Shown here in pieces: positions 11,737-24,375 of a stretch of DNA of 64,000 bases. Under the pieces are notes generated by a model that had not been told where the DNA came from, did no database searches, and was given only the letters and a program-made list of their open reading frames with translations. The stretch lies in contig NC_064676.1 in NCBI RefSeq assembly GCF_023278565.1, forward strand, positions 5,022,001 through 5,086,000, read 5' to 3'. The DNA is from Colletotrichum lupini. Its lineage: Eukaryota > Ascomycota > Sordariomycetes > Glomerellales > Glomerellaceae. The stretch's first letter is position 1. Every line of letters starts with the position of its first letter. The translations under genes were made by a program, and so were the position numbers.

Positions 11737-14700
11737 ATGCCTCCTCCGCTTATTGGTATGTTTTCTTTGTCTTTCAATATCATGTTGGCTCATCTCACTA
11801 AAGCTTACTCAAGAGGAAGAGGAAGAGGAAGAGGAAATGGGGGATTTTGATGGCGGTCTCCCTCACAATTGGGAGGATGACTTGGATCTACTTGCGGACC
11901 CTTTCTTCAATGCTTACGACAACAACGAAATACCTGACTTTGAGGATCGCGTGCCTTTTCAAGGTCTGGGAGCATTAGCACCGCCACCCTTCGTCGATAA
12001 TGAATTGTCCGCACCACCTATCCCTGGATCGCCGATGCTGGTCGACGCGGTACCAGAAGCCCCGTTACAGGAGCAGCCGGTGTATGACGAAGATGGCAAA
12101 AAAATAGGCACTATTCTACCTGCGATAACTAGCACACCTCGGCGGAACATATCAGTCGATATTCCTTCCAGCACTCTCACCAGGCCGGCGAGTCTTTACC
12201 AAGGCGAAGAGCAGCGACCTAGCGAACGAGAATGGGTAGCGGTTCGGTCTTTGCTCCAAGAGATACAGCAGAACAGCGACAATGGAGATCAAAACTTCAT
12301 TGAGTTCGAGATCGATGACTTCGCCGTGTACATTGACGCTACGGTACCGGGTGGCAACATGAAGCTTTACGAGGAGAAACGGTATCCCTGCGAGATGCGT
12401 CCCCTGCAACATCTGAGTATTCAGACCGCTTGCACTCAGATGTATGTCGACGGTGTCTTGTCTGTGGGAGAGAGGCAATTCTTTGTTAGGCAAATTCCAT
12501 TCAACGAATTGCCTATCGGCAACTACGGAATATCCGAGGCCACAGTCGGCTCTGAAATCTGGATACGCTCCAAATACAACGTTGCCATCGCCAAAGGAGA
12601 AGGTCCAGATGTGTATTATCGGCTTGGAAGCCCAGCTCCCGAGTACCGACGCTACTACGCCGGGTTTACTTGGGTTGCAGATCTGGCTAAGCACGTGGTG
12701 GACTATCTCTCCGCTGCTATAGACCAAAGCCGTCGTGTCACATTCCGGGACTTTCGATCCGACTTCTCACGATGGCTTGCAGATACGCATGGTCACTCGA
12801 ATGCTTTCTCCAAATGGCGGAGGCAATACTCCGGAGAGGACTTCTGCACAGCAATTGTACCAAATGTCCAGTTCATCTATAAGGAAGCCTACGGAGTCCT
12901 TGGACACCGAGCTACAACTATCTATCTCTGGAGAGAGATTCGCGACTTCACTGCGTTCACCGATAGCCAGGAGAAGATGCTCAAGACCGGTGGAAGCGAC
13001 GCTGACACGCCACAAACTTCACCGTCGCCAACACCAAAGCCTCCAAAAACGTGCCAGCCCGCTGACATACCCAGAACAGTAGTAACCCCTTACGTTAACG
13101 ACCTCTTCCATCATCTACCCTGTGGACCGATGATGGAGGCAACTAGTCCGACCGCAAGGGTGGGAAAGCTCCGAAGGGGCGTCATTCGAGGCCTGGGCTT
13201 GGAGGAGGCTACAAGAGTTCACACAGCAGCCAAGGACATAGTTGAGAAGACCGGACAGGAAGTACGAGTCGGAGATGTGATTTCCACGCATAGAGACGAC
13301 AACGAAGACTATTGGGTTCGAGAAGCCGCTTCTGGCTTCAATGATGTCGACTGCTGGTTTGGACTTGTCCAAAAAGTCCACGATGTCCACAATTCACGGC
13401 AGAAGAGCTTCGATGTCATTTGGATCTACACGCCGACGCATACACTCTGCGGCACTATGAGATATCCGTGGAACAACGAACTTTTCCTTTCCGACCACTG
13501 TACCTGCGGCGACGCTGCCGTCGGAAAGATCAAGGAGGATGAGGTATTGGCCGTCCACAAAGTAGACTGGGGAGGCTCGTCTGGAACCGACGCAGAGTTC
13601 TTTTGTCGCCAGACGTACCTCCACGAAGAGAGAAAATGGATCACATTCAGAGAGCAACACCTGCGATGCCCTCACCGCCAAGCAAGACCAGGATTTCCTT
13701 ATCTAGCAGGAGACACTCTGTTGGTGAGCCTAGAGCCAGGTAACGACGCTACAGTCGAGCCCTGCGAGTTGGTAGCTCTCCCCGACGCCGAAGGCGAAGT
13801 AACGTTTCGCCGCCTGGAGCGCAGACATCGCCTGCAGCCCGACATGAATGTTTCACCCAACGAAATTGTCTACACTGACGAAGAGTTTACTCTTGGACAG
13901 GAAAACATCCACGGAAGATGTCTCGTCCGAGTCTTCCGCCCTGACGAAAATATACCACCACCATATGATCGTAACGGGGTGGGTAATGCATTCTTCATAA
14001 CGCAGCGATGGCGAGATGGTGTTATGATTTCCATTGAGGATGCTCCCATACCGCTCAGGCAGGGATTTGATCCCAGAAAGCAGTTCTACAAGCTTCGTGG
14101 CTTCGATCTCTTCTGTGGAGGTGGAAATTTCGGTCGCGGTCTTGAAGAAGGCGGGGCGATAGAGATGAACTGGGCCAACGACATCAACATTAAGGCCATC
14201 CATACTTACATGGCCAATGCTACTAATGTCGTACATCCTTTCGCTGGATCGATTGACGACCTCCAACGACTTGCCCTGCAAGGGAAATTTAGTGAAAGGG
14301 TACCTGAGATCGGAATGGTTGACTTCATTTCGGGTGGGAGTCCATGCCCTGGCTTCTCACGCTTGACCATTGACAAGGCCACTCCTGAGCAACGCAAAAA
14401 TCAGTCATTAGTGGCAGCATTTGCTTCGTTCGTTGACACGTACCGACCTCGCTATGGCCTGCTTGAGAACGTCATGGAGATCCTCCAGCCCAAGGGGCGC
14501 CGAGGCGAGGATGTGTTCAGCCAGTTGATTTGCGCCCTCGTCGGGCTCGGATACCAGGCTGAGGTCTTCTTGTTAGATGCCTGGAATTATGGATCACCAC
14601 AAAGCCGCAGTCGAGTTTTCTTATGCTTTGCTGCGCCTGGTCTGGCTCTTCCCGAGATGCCTCTCCACTCTCATTCTCATTATACGGCTAAGATCCGCAG

Positions 14701-15625
14701 TCGAGGATTGGGATGGATTCCCAACGGGAAGTCAATGGTCGACCGGCTGACAATGCCCACCCCGTTCAAGTTTGTCAGTGCACGAGAGGCGACGACTGAT
14801 TTGCCTGACATCATGGATGGAAAGGCAGACTGCTGTATCAGCTTTCCCGACCACAGAGTCGCCGTCGGTGTCACTAAAAGACTACGCACACAGATGGGTG
14901 TTATCCCAATGCACCCATACGGAATGAATTTCCGCAAGACTTGGAACAAAGGGAAGGGAGTCATGACCGTGGCCGAGAGGAGCCTCTTCCCGGAGAAAGG
15001 TGAGAGGGTTAATGAGCTTATATCTAACTCTTGGGGACGAGCTTTACCAGGCAAGGTCATGCCTACGATTACGACGACTCCCGCACCTACAGATGCCCGC
15101 GTGGGATTCATCATGCATTGGGAACAGGATCGCGTTTTGACGATCATGGAAGCCCGGCGTGCGCAAGGCTTCCGAGACCACGAAGTCCTCCTTGGGGCAC
15201 CCAAAGACCAATGGAAAGTCGTTGGGAACAGTGTGGCTAGGGGGGTGTCATTAGCCTTGGGTCTGTCCTTTCGCCAGGCATGGTTGGGGTCTCTGATCGA
15301 TGGAGATGAAGTCGCACCAAAAGTCCAAATCGCACAGGACGTCTCCGATGATGTGCAGATGATGGACACGCCGCCTCTGGCAGAATCGCGCACGAGCATC
15401 TCCGATTCTGCATCACCAGCGTCATCGTTGAGTCGCGCCGTCCCTGCGAAGCGTCCTCTAGGAAGCACACTTTTGGTTGAGCGATTCACGTCGAAGATGA
15501 CGAAGTCGAGCCGGACACAGACATCAAGCGGTAGCAGAAGCACAGTCGAGGTGGAGGATAAAGTCCAGGCCGAAGCGACGACGTCGTTGGTGACCTCGGA
15601 CATTGAGATCATTGAGATTGACTAG
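11737..15625 (+). CDS. dim-2: BAH-domain cytosine-5 DNA methyltransferase (DIM-2 type)
   Basis: Exons 11737-11755 and 11814-15625 (58-nt intron) give 1,276 residues; the junction creates a run of eight Glu after MPPPLI. The N-terminal 440 residues are family-specific. A BAH domain covers about 450-640, with the hallmark YPWNNELFLSDHC. The catalytic domain starts near 770: motif I FDLFCGGGNFGRG, motif IV GGSPCPGFS with the catalytic Cys near 851, motif VI LLENV, motif VIII QSRSRVF and motif X VVGNSVARG. The Ser/Thr-rich tail ends in EIIEID. Family knowledge: BAH plus methyltransferase fits DIM-2, which methylates repeats marked by H3K9me, rather than the shorter RID protein of repeat-induced point mutation. 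Motif IV reads SPCP rather than the common PPCQ. Translation could alternatively start at ATG 11837 without the intron. Confidence 0.9.
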
Positions 15626-15997
15626 ACATAGTGATTTTGGACCGGTATTGGAGTAGGTGGTTTGCGATACATTTGCATCTTTGGGCGACAGAGCGCAAAG
15701 TTTTCGGACATTTTGCCTTGAATCCTGGATGAGAAGGAATCAACACTTTGGAGCCACTGGAGAGATAGACAAAAGCGCATAGCGAAGGGGAAGCGATTTT
15801 GAGCTTCACAGGATGATTAATCAGTGATCAATCAACAGAGACACCGATTACGATGAAGTATTCTTTCTATTTTGTGAATTATCAAAGTGCTAAAAAACGA
15901 AACCGTAACAACGCTATGTTCCTCTGCCCAAGATTAGGTATGTAAATTTGATGGCACAAATGTATTGACTCCTAGCTCCTCCCCACGTCCCTCCGCT
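15626..15997. other. Convergent intergenic region
   Basis: Tail-to-tail spacer between the methyltransferase and the secreted protein gene; AT-rich toward the right (about 15,850-15,960). No gene seen. Confidence 0.5.
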
Positions 15998-17874
15998 TCA
16001 AGTCCTAGTCACAGTCACGGTGACAGTCTCCTTCTCTTTCTCAGTAACAGTCACAAACACCGTCAAGACGGACACACCCTGCTGAGCACCAATGGCCGGC
16101 ATGGAAAGGGGCTTCGGCGTCGTGATTGGGCTCGGCACGTCTGCGGCGGCGGAGGGCGCGTCTGTCGGGATGGGGTTCACGATGAGGGTGTCGGTGAACG
16201 TCCCCGTTAATGTTACGGGGGTGCTTGCTTTGGTTGTTGTTGTTGAGCTCGCTGTCTTCGTCGTGGTGGGTTCTGCTGTTGATGACTCGACGGGAGTAGA
16301 TTTGGCTGTGCTGGAGTGGGCAGTCTTTGAGGTCTCTTCTTCCACTGTTGAGGTGCGCGTTTTGCGGATGGAAGTCGAGGTTGTGGATGGGTCTTGTCCT
16401 TCTGCTGCTGTCGATGAGGGCGCAGGAGCTGGGGCCATGGTCTGGGTGACAAACACGGTTGTCGTGAAGCCTGGGGCTTGAGCTGCGGACGTCGTCGTTC
16501 CAGGGGCACCCGGTGCGGTCACCGAAATGGTGTACGTTGCGATGACGGTTGGCGTGATCGTGACAGTGCTCTCATACCCGAGGTCAGAAGAGGCCGGCGG
16601 CGGCGCTGGTACCGCAGTCGTAGTCGTAGCCACCGAACCAGGCACAGACGCAGACGCAGAAACCGGCGTGCCCAGGACCTGGCTCGCAACCTGGGGATCG
16701 TAACACCCGACAATAACTCCCTCCGTCGTCGTCATCGGCAACGCGAAGCACGAGGTCCCGGACCCGCAGCTCTGTATCGCGAACGCCCCGTTGGCCCCAC
16801 AAATGCCGACATTGCCTTTGACGCAGGCGATTTGGCCGGCCGTGCAGGCGGATTGCTCCGTCAGAGAGGCGAAGAGGGTGTTGAATGTCTTTGCGGAGGC
16901 GAGGTTGTTGGCTGCCACGGCCGGGGCGATGGTTGCTGTCGCGGCTGGGGTGGAGGTGCGGATTGTGGGGACTTGGTTAAATGGTGTTCCTGTGACTTGG
17001 GGTTGGAGTGTTGACGAAGGGGTTGAGGAGGAGGCTGGTGTTGTGGGGAGGGAGGAAGGGGTATTTGGTGAGGTTTGGGGGTTTGGAACAGTTGTTGATG
17101 CTGCGGTGGCTGTTGTGGAAGCGAGAGACGAAGGAGTTGCTATGGCTATGGTTGTAGACTCTGCTGCCGAGGTCTCCCCTCCAGGAATGGGGAACGAAAA
17201 AGAGAGGGATGACTGCAGCGGTGTACCCGGTGAAGCGGAAGAGGAGGCACTAGGAGATACTCCGAGATGGGGAGTGACTGTCAGGCTCTGGGAAACAATA
17301 GCTGAAGCTGAGGCTGTGTTTCCAGGTACTACGGACGACACGTTCTTGAAGCCGGAAGTAAGTTGGGGCGGCAAGGAGATCGTGCTGTCCATGGGAGGCA
17401 GAAAGACTGCCGACGTGGTAGTCGGTATCGTCTGGGTCTGTACGGTAGACTCGGCCGGTGATGTAGAAGGACTCTGGTCCACGGGCTGTGTCGTTGCGGC
17501 CGGGGATCTCGTTGACGAGCCGTCGAGGGTGACGAAGATTGGAGTCGGTGTGGTCCCATCTTGGTCTTGCTGTGTTACCGGCGGGGCAACAGAGCTGCTT
17601 AATTCTCTAAGTTGGTGTAAGTGATGCTTCTGAGAGACAAGAGTGGTAGCGGGGCCGTACGATGAGGGTGAAAGACTATTTGATGAAGCAGCAATGCTTT
17701 GAGTGTACGTTGTGTTCCACTCCCTCCGGAAACTGCGACATGTGTTAGTGTAAGTAAATTGGGTCTCGATATGAGGTTTACTTACCTCTCACCACGTCTT
17801 AATGGGCCGGCCTGCGTGGTCTGAGTGATCAGGAGGAGCAGCACGACATCTGCTATACGTAGACTAGGGAGCAT
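15998..17874 (-). CDS. Secreted Ser/Thr-rich protein with CBM19-like cysteine domain
   Basis: Exons 17786-17874 and 15998-17732 (53-nt intron) give 607 residues. The start is the ATG at 17874; it adds a signal peptide (hydrophobic VVLLLLI core, likely cut after TTQA). Most of the protein is Ser/Thr/Pro/Ala-rich, so heavy O-glycosylation is expected. A compact domain near residues 320-375 has six cysteines in the order CTAGQIAC, GICG, SCGSGTSC, GC. This pattern resembles the chitin-binding CBM19 module found at the ends of yeast chitinases. No catalytic domain is present. The extreme C-terminus alternates Val and Thr (ETVTVTVTRT); no GPI signal is clear. Likely a cell-wall or chitin-associated surface protein; the binding role is inferred. 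Confidence 0.75.
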
Positions 17875-20320
17875 TGTGGTGTTCTGCAGTGACGATCCTG
17901 TTGTGTAGGGATATCGACTCGGACTCGCTTTTTCTCCACAGGATATGAAGAATATTATGAATAAGAATTCGGTCTCAATACCGAATTGCCTCGCTCGCAG
18001 GCAAACCCAAAGATAGTTGAAAGAAAGCGGGTACAGATCTGGCGTCTAGGCACACAAAGGCTGCGATCAACAGAAGACTGGGAACAGAGTAGGAAAAGGC
18101 AACAAAGAACAAGGAATGGCAACGTGGAGAAAGGAACGCAGAAACAAAACACGAGAAAAGACGGAAGAGAAGAGAGGAGTGAAAGGGGAGCAAGGGAAAG
18201 AAAGAAGTCAATATGACTCGAAACCCACTGCGGACAGGCAAAGAAAAAACGATGGTATGACGGACGGTGTGTGCTCGACAACTCGTCAGACACGAAGCAC
18301 GCGAGGATGCAGGCTCCATCTTGTATGACTGGACCTGATGGCAAGACAAGAACAAGAAGTGGTCCAAGGGTCTAGAACTCTTAACCTTGTCGTGGACCAT
18401 TCAACACGCCGGGCTGTGAAGGCATTCGAAACGCTTTTAGTCTGCTGGGGCTGGTCAAAGTTGGAAAATGGAGCCCCAGCTAGATGAGGGCCCAGTAGCT
18501 TGGGGACGACGTCGTCCAATGCCTTGCATTTCTTTCCCACTTCGCTAGCCGGGGAGTGATCGGATGTTAGGATTGTGGCCAAGCAGAAGACCGATTACCT
18601 AGACCTTAGTTCATGGAGTCCCTCACAAGGTTGCCGGGGTCGAGATGCCCATTGCCGCGAGACTGGGTAGGCCGTAGCACCCACGCACCGTAGCAGTAGC
18701 GGTGGGTGGACGGGCAGAAATGGTATGGTTAAGCGCCTCACACCAAGAAAAACAACGTCTATACGAGGTCTCTGGTGAGAGAAACCGGCCACTATAGACT
18801 AATTTTGAAATGAGAAGGGGTTTCTTGGTTCTTGGTGTCTTGTGGTTTTGTGTCTGCGTCTTTGTTTCTGGAGAGGTCGACTGCAGACGCGCGGGAAGCT
18901 ATTATTGGCAGTTTGGGGGATCCCTGTACTCTTCCCGTGCGATAGCAGCCAATCATTGGGGCGGCGCTTACACCACCTGGAGCACTGTGGAGACCTAACG
19001 GTGCACGCCTGGCCCAAGCTTCACTCGTCGCCTCAGTCTAATAAAACGTCTCCCTCTCCCTCTCACTCACTCTCCTCACTGCAAGTCACTCGCTCGATTT
19101 CATTCATAAGTTGGCTGCTTCTCACACTTCGTTAGTCCTCCAAGCCTTCTCATGAACATACTTCGTAGACTCTTTTCAGTTCTGACGTCATGCTGTCAAC
19201 CTTCTTGACACTTCAGCAGATCAGCCACAAACACCTCCTGCCTTGTGGCTTGTTTCGGCCGAGTCTCATGCCATCACAGTCCTGAGTCCTAGACTGACAC
19301 CTCATGAGGTCCAGTCACAGCCAGAGTCCCTTCTGAACGTTGCATCTTGACACTCCGCGTCATCGTGAGACTATCATCTGTCGTCACTACCCTGGCCACT
19401 GAGCTCTTGTTCTGAGCATAATAGCCAACCGCGCCGTCGTCTCCCTCGTGATTATTGAGGATACTCGTCACATGTAGGGAATGGTGCCCTGCATCTTATC
19501 CTGGCTATCAAACAAATTTTCATTCAACAGCTACTGTGGCTTGGCAAAGTCGAGCTGAAATACGTTTCACAAGAGGCTCTGCTTACAATAGTGCATATGT
19601 CTCATTTCCACCGTCTCCCTCAACCTGCCTTGTCTCATAGCTTTACTCCAGGGTTTTTCGTAGTGAAGCGGAAGGAAGATGTTCTTCATTCCATCATCCA
19701 AGCAGATGGTAATTGCAGCTGCTCAAAGTCTTATCGAAGTATGATTATCCAAAGCACGTGGGCTGCCAATGCCGTGCCACCTTCCCCTCTCGTCTCCAAA
19801 GCCAAGGCAAAGACCGGGGGTTTGAACTTCGCAGTCGTTGGAATATGCTTCCCTACTTTTGCCACGGGCAGCACGTTGCGCATCCCGAAGCATCTATTGG
19901 GACAAGCGGAGATCACATTCCAACCGCCAAGCCGTACCCCAGGCACTAAAGCGTCTTGGCCCCCAGGAACGCTGCAAAAAATGTGCGCCAGGTGACGGAA
20001 CCATTCGTGTTAATCATCCAGATACGCTTCAAGCCAGTGAAACATCTCTCATGTTTCCAGATTCTTTAAATGTCCTTTTAATATTGGCAGCGAGAAATTG
20101 CGATCCCGATGCTAGAGTTAGCGAGACACTATTGAATGTGATCCTTCATGCCAAATGTGTACGCCGCAGCGACGGCTGCAGGCGGCATAAAACACGACAT
20201 GAGATACTACAACGCGCGGCCAAGAAAATGGAAGACGGATACTTATAAGAGTAAAACCGATGGCTGCAACCTTGACGACCTTCCCAAAGATCTCTATCCA
20301 TCGCAGAAGTGCCTTCCAAG
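17875..20320. other. Long intergenic region (2.4 kb)
   Basis: Head-to-head spacer between the secreted protein (-) and alkaline phosphatase (+). No protein gene is supported; open frames are short, mostly without ATG, and carry no motif. A purine-rich stretch on the + strand at about 18,090-18,210 is the likely leader of the minus gene. About 19,020-19,120 is CT-rich (CTCTCACTCACTCTCC) and could be the leader of an unrecognised transcript. The phosphate-type elements at 19754 and 19871 are listed separately. Confidence 0.5.
19754..19762 (+). promoter_or_regulatory. Pho4/NUC-1-type element (GCACGTGGG)
   Basis: GCACGTGGG is identical to the high-affinity class of Pho4 site and contains the E-box CACGTG. 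It lies 567 bp upstream of the alkaline phosphatase ATG. A weaker relative, GCACGTT, follows at 19871-19877. Placement before a phosphatase supports phosphate-starvation control, but CACGTG is short and also bound by other bHLH proteins. Confidence 0.5.
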
Positions 20321-22046
20321 ATGCGCTCCTCAGCCGTGGTCTTCGCCGCCTTGGTGCAGTCTGTCCTGTCACTCCCCAATGTCAAGAACTTCATCTACAT
20401 TGTTCCGGATGGATACGGTCCCGCTTCTCAGACAATGGCGAGGGACTATGTCTCATTGCTGCAAAATGGCCAGAATCCCAAAGCACCTGTGAGCTTCCAG
20501 CTTGCGGCTGATAAGATGGTGCGTTAAGAAATACTTCAACACTTATGTTATTCAGACTCATAATCTTGGAAGGTCCTCGGCAACGTTCGCACTCTCTCCA
20601 GCGATAATCTCATCACGGACTCCGCCGCCTCTGGGACCGCCTTTGCTTGCGGGGTGAAGTCTTACAATAACGGTGCGCGCCTCTCGTGAGAATTCGACAG
20701 CCCTGCTCTGACACACACATCAGCCATCGGCGTCAACCCCGCTGGCGAACCCGTCGGTTCCATCCTCGAGGCCGCCAAACTCGCAGGCATGAAGACGGGT
20801 CTGGTCGTCACCAGCACCATCAACCACGCTACTCCCGCGTGTAAGTAGCCGACCGCCAAAATAGCCTTGTCATATGTAACCCCATATTCAATGTACGCCA
20901 CTGACAGGCTGCCAGGCTACGCGGCTCACGTTGCCGATCGCAACTCGTATGCTAAGATCGCGGAGCATGAGATCGGCTACGGGCATCCACTCGGCCCCGT
21001 CGCCGATATTCTCCTCGGAGGCGGCCGGTGCTACTTCAAGCCCGCGTCCGACTTGACCTCCTGCCGGAAGGATGAGGTTGATCTCTTTGGCTTCGCTCAG
21101 GAGAACGGTTACCACGTGGTGCAGAATCGGTCGGCCTTTGACGCCCTCAACAAGGGTCTCGGCGACATTCGCCTTCCTTACATTGGTCTCTTTAATGATG
21201 GTACTTCAACACTTCTACCCTCACAGTGAAGACAACATAGATGATGACAAACTGCCAGGTCAAATGATGTACGAGATCGACCGCTCCCGCCAACCCTCAC
21301 AAGAACCCTCCCTCCTAGAAATGGCCGAAACGGCCCTCAACTCCCTCCACCGCGGCACCCACTGCAGAGAAGAGGGTTACTTCCTCATGATCGAAGCCTC
21401 ACGCATCGACCACGCAGGCCACGCCAACGACCCGGCCGCCCACCTCTTCGACACAATCCACTACAACGAGGTCATGGGCTTCGTCCGCGCGTGGATCGAC
21501 GAACACCCAGACACCCTGCTCATGTCGGCCGCCGATCACGAGTGTGGCGGTCTGACGCTCAACGGCTTCAACCCGCTTCCCCTCGTCAAGGTCAACGCCT
21601 CGACTGAGTTTTTGATGCATGTTTGGGACGCGTACACTGGGTCTGATAAGAAGGCCTTTCTGGTGGGTGAGATTTTGCCCGAGTATGGGCTTGCTGATGC
21701 TACAGATGCCGAGGTGAATACCCTCCTCGCCGCTGGCTCGCTGAGCTCGGAGCTGGGGAATTTATTGGCTAGTCGTGCGGGTGTGCACTGGTCTACGGGT
21801 GGTCATACCGCTTCCGATATCACGCTGTACGGCTACGGTGCTGGCGAGAACGGACGGACCATCAAGGGTGACATGGCTGGTAATTGGGATAATACCGAGT
21901 TGCCAAAGTACATTGAGAAGGTTCTTGGTGTTGATATGGGACAGGCTACGGAGTTACTGAGGGCTAATGGGACGGACTGGGCTGGGAAGCGGGACCTGAG
22001 CCGACGGTCTGATGAGCATATTCATGGACATGACCATTCTCACTAG
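20321..22046 (+). CDS. Secreted alkaline phosphatase (PhoA family)
   Basis: Five exons (20321-20518, 20573-20672, 20724-20840, 20916-21200, 21259-22046) join in frame to 495 residues. The signal peptide is MRSSAVVFAALVQSVLS. Family motifs: PDGYGPAS near the N-terminus, the nucleophile motif TDSAASGTAFACG (Ser near residue 83), metal ligands in SRIDHAGHAND and ADHECGG, and HWSTGGHTASD. These are the residues that bind two Zn and one Mg in alkaline phosphatases (EC 3.1.3.1). The C-terminus is unusually His-rich (HIHGHDHSH) and may bind metal. Where fungal relatives commonly have a small residue after TPA, this model has Cys at an exon junction (TPAC/YAAH), so that acceptor at 20915 deserves care. 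Likely releases phosphate outside the cell or in the vacuole. Confidence 0.92.
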
Positions 22047-22431
22047 GCTATAGTGTTCTTGTTGTATCTTGTAACCGTTCATGAGAGACTCGGACGAATT
22101 CAAACCTGAGATATTCATGTATTCATTTCTTGTATAATGCTCAAACCCAGTAGACCAACACTTGAGAATTACTGGCCCCTGCGCCTGATAGCTGTGCCTC
22201 CCCAATGCCTCGCATATGGAATGCGAAATCTGTTAAACACAGATTGTTCTATGACATTAGGACATACTTTATGTTTTCTATGTTCTGAACCGCAAGCCTA
22301 TGGCCAATCAAATCCTCGTCTCTATCCTCAACTCTCCAAATAACTCCTTAGTACCGTACTACTTTTTCTCATTCTCATCAAAGCAAGTCCATCATTCGTA
22401 TTCAAACGCCGCTCACGCTTGATCAACCAAT
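22047..22431. other. Convergent intergenic region
   Basis: Tail-to-tail spacer between alkaline phosphatase and the transporter. Only 3' ends are expected; no gene seen. Confidence 0.5.
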
Positions 22432-24375
22432 TCAAAGAACGTAAATATACGGCTCAGAACCGTCCTTGGGTCGGTGTTTGCCTTGCGCCACGCGCCTGTT
22501 ATGCAACACATAAACGGCCTCCTGCAATAAAGCAAACGCCATGCCGATCGAGACCATAATGATCATCGTCAAGAGGCCCTTGTCGTAGCTGTTAAAAGAA
22601 AAAGAAGTCAACTAAAAGTCTATAGTAGTTTGACCGGGAGGAAAACTCACAAAGGCAGATCGTTACCCCTGAAGTATTGAGATCCTACCATTAAACCACT
22701 GATGGCAGACATCACCCAAATGCTTTCTCGTCTGTCAGTGTACTCCCGAGTTTTCTGTGATGAACCAACTACTTACGCAATTCCAATGCTGCGCTCTCTC
22801 GGGTCACGGCAATTGACCTGCAGCCATGTGTTATGCGCCGGGTGGTAGCAGACAGCAAAAGCATTGATGGCCGTCCACAAACCCCACCTCGACCACTTCC
22901 CGACGTGCGGATGCACTGTCCGGGCCACCACCAGTATGGTCAGATAGCACACATGTCCCAACAGCACCGTCGATCCTCTCTTATTAGACCGATCACTCAG
23001 CATGGCAAAGGCGAAGACGACGGCCATGGCGAGAGACGCGCCGACCGCGGCCAGGGCGTTGGCGCTGATGCGGTCGAAACCGAGGGCCCTTTAGGTAGAG
23101 GTAGGTGCGTCAGTAGAGCGCTACTTCAATCTGCAAGAAGTACAAAGGTTCATGAATTTACTTACATAATGATGGAAGGAGTATATGTTGTGAGCGGCGA
23201 CCACGTCGAAAAGACGCAAAAGGTGGATACGTAGTGCGGCCATCTCTTGTAGTGCTTGACTGTCTTCCAGACGGGGGCCCAGGGGATTACGATACCGTTT
23301 ACTCCATCGTTCTTTCCGGGCTCATCGATTTGCATTCTTTGTTGGAGGATCTGCTGCTGTCTCGTCGAGAATCGAATCAGGCCTGGGCTTCCGAGGGGTT
23401 TCGGCGTGTCGGGGGATCCGGGGAGGAGGAAGATGAGCATCATGGCAACGACCAGAGTCGCCAGGCCCTCAACTGCGACACAGTATTAGAAGAGTCCATG
23501 AGACCCAACAGGCCGAAGGAAAAAATTGAAGGGAGGACTCACTTAGGAAAAGCCACTGCCAACCCGTCAACCCGCCCTTTCCGGCCAACTTCAGTATTCC
23601 AGAAGCAAGCAGTGGACTCAGGGCGTTGCCCCCAAACTGCCCAAACATGAAGACGGCAATGCGCTTCGCCAGCTCGTGTTTCGAGTACCAGTTGGACAGG
23701 GTGTACATTGATCCGGGGATGTACCCCGCCTCAGCGAGGCCGAGCATGAGGCGGATGGCGAGGAAGCCGGCGCGGTTCTTGACGAGGACTTGGAGCGTGG
23801 CGACGGTGCCGAAGAGGAGGACTTGTAGGGAGATCCATTTTCGGGGGCCAAACTACGCGGACGTGTGAGTGAGCTTGGATGGAATCTGGGTGGTAGGCAC
23901 TTTGGAGGTGGAACTGGTAACGGGAGGGGAGGGGAGGTGAATAAGTTTGAGCGTTGGCTTGTACGGACGCACCCTTTGTAACAGCAAGTTACATGGAATC
24001 TCCAAGACAACAGTGCCCATGAACATGAGCTGGTTTCCCAGATTGATAGTATCCTGACTGACGTTGATATCCCTCGCGAAGCCGGCTGTAAGTGCTGAAG
24101 CTAGGTTCATACGGTCGAGCTGGAACATGAGCAGACCCAAGACAAGGAGAGGTAACACAGTCATGTCGATTCTGAGAACATGATACGTTAGCCTCACTCA
24201 ACTCATGGAGCTACTTTAAGCTTAAAATCATGCGTCACTGGGAGCCGGGGAGTTCTCACTTCCTCTTAGCCCTGCGTTCCTCATCGACATCCCACTCCAA
24301 CTTGTCCTCGGACGCCACGACGGATCGGTCCGTCGGCGTGGTGCACACCATCTTTTCATCTGTCGGAGAATTCAT
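22432..24375 (-). CDS. MFS transporter, anion:cation symporter (DAL5/allantoate-permease) family
   Basis: Seven exons (24260-24375, 23973-24171, 23543-23852, 23166-23472, 22777-23088, 22651-22722, 22432-22588) give 490 residues in continuous phase. The N-terminus is polar and cytosolic. The first helix is followed by LFQLDRMN-type sequence (FQLDRMNLASALTAG), a hallmark of this family. Other landmarks are QRFGPRKWIS, LGLAEAGYIPGSMYTLSNWY, HNTWLQVN and a C-terminal VLHNRRVAQGK tail. Family knowledge: members import organic anions such as allantoate, nicotinate, pantothenate or biotin; the substrate here cannot be read from sequence. The gene is divergent from a flavin monooxygenase across a GATA-rich spacer, suggesting nitrogen control. 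Confidence 0.9.

Noticed and set aside
14680..15612. 310-codon minus-strand open frame opposite the methyltransferase
   Set aside because: Shadow of the conserved catalytic domain; its sequence is dominated by the complement of that reading frame.
16791..17624. 277-codon + strand frame opposite the Ser/Thr-rich gene
   Set aside because: Complement of Ser/Thr/Pro repeats gives Val/Glu/Gly-rich nonsense; the minus frame has a signal peptide and intron.
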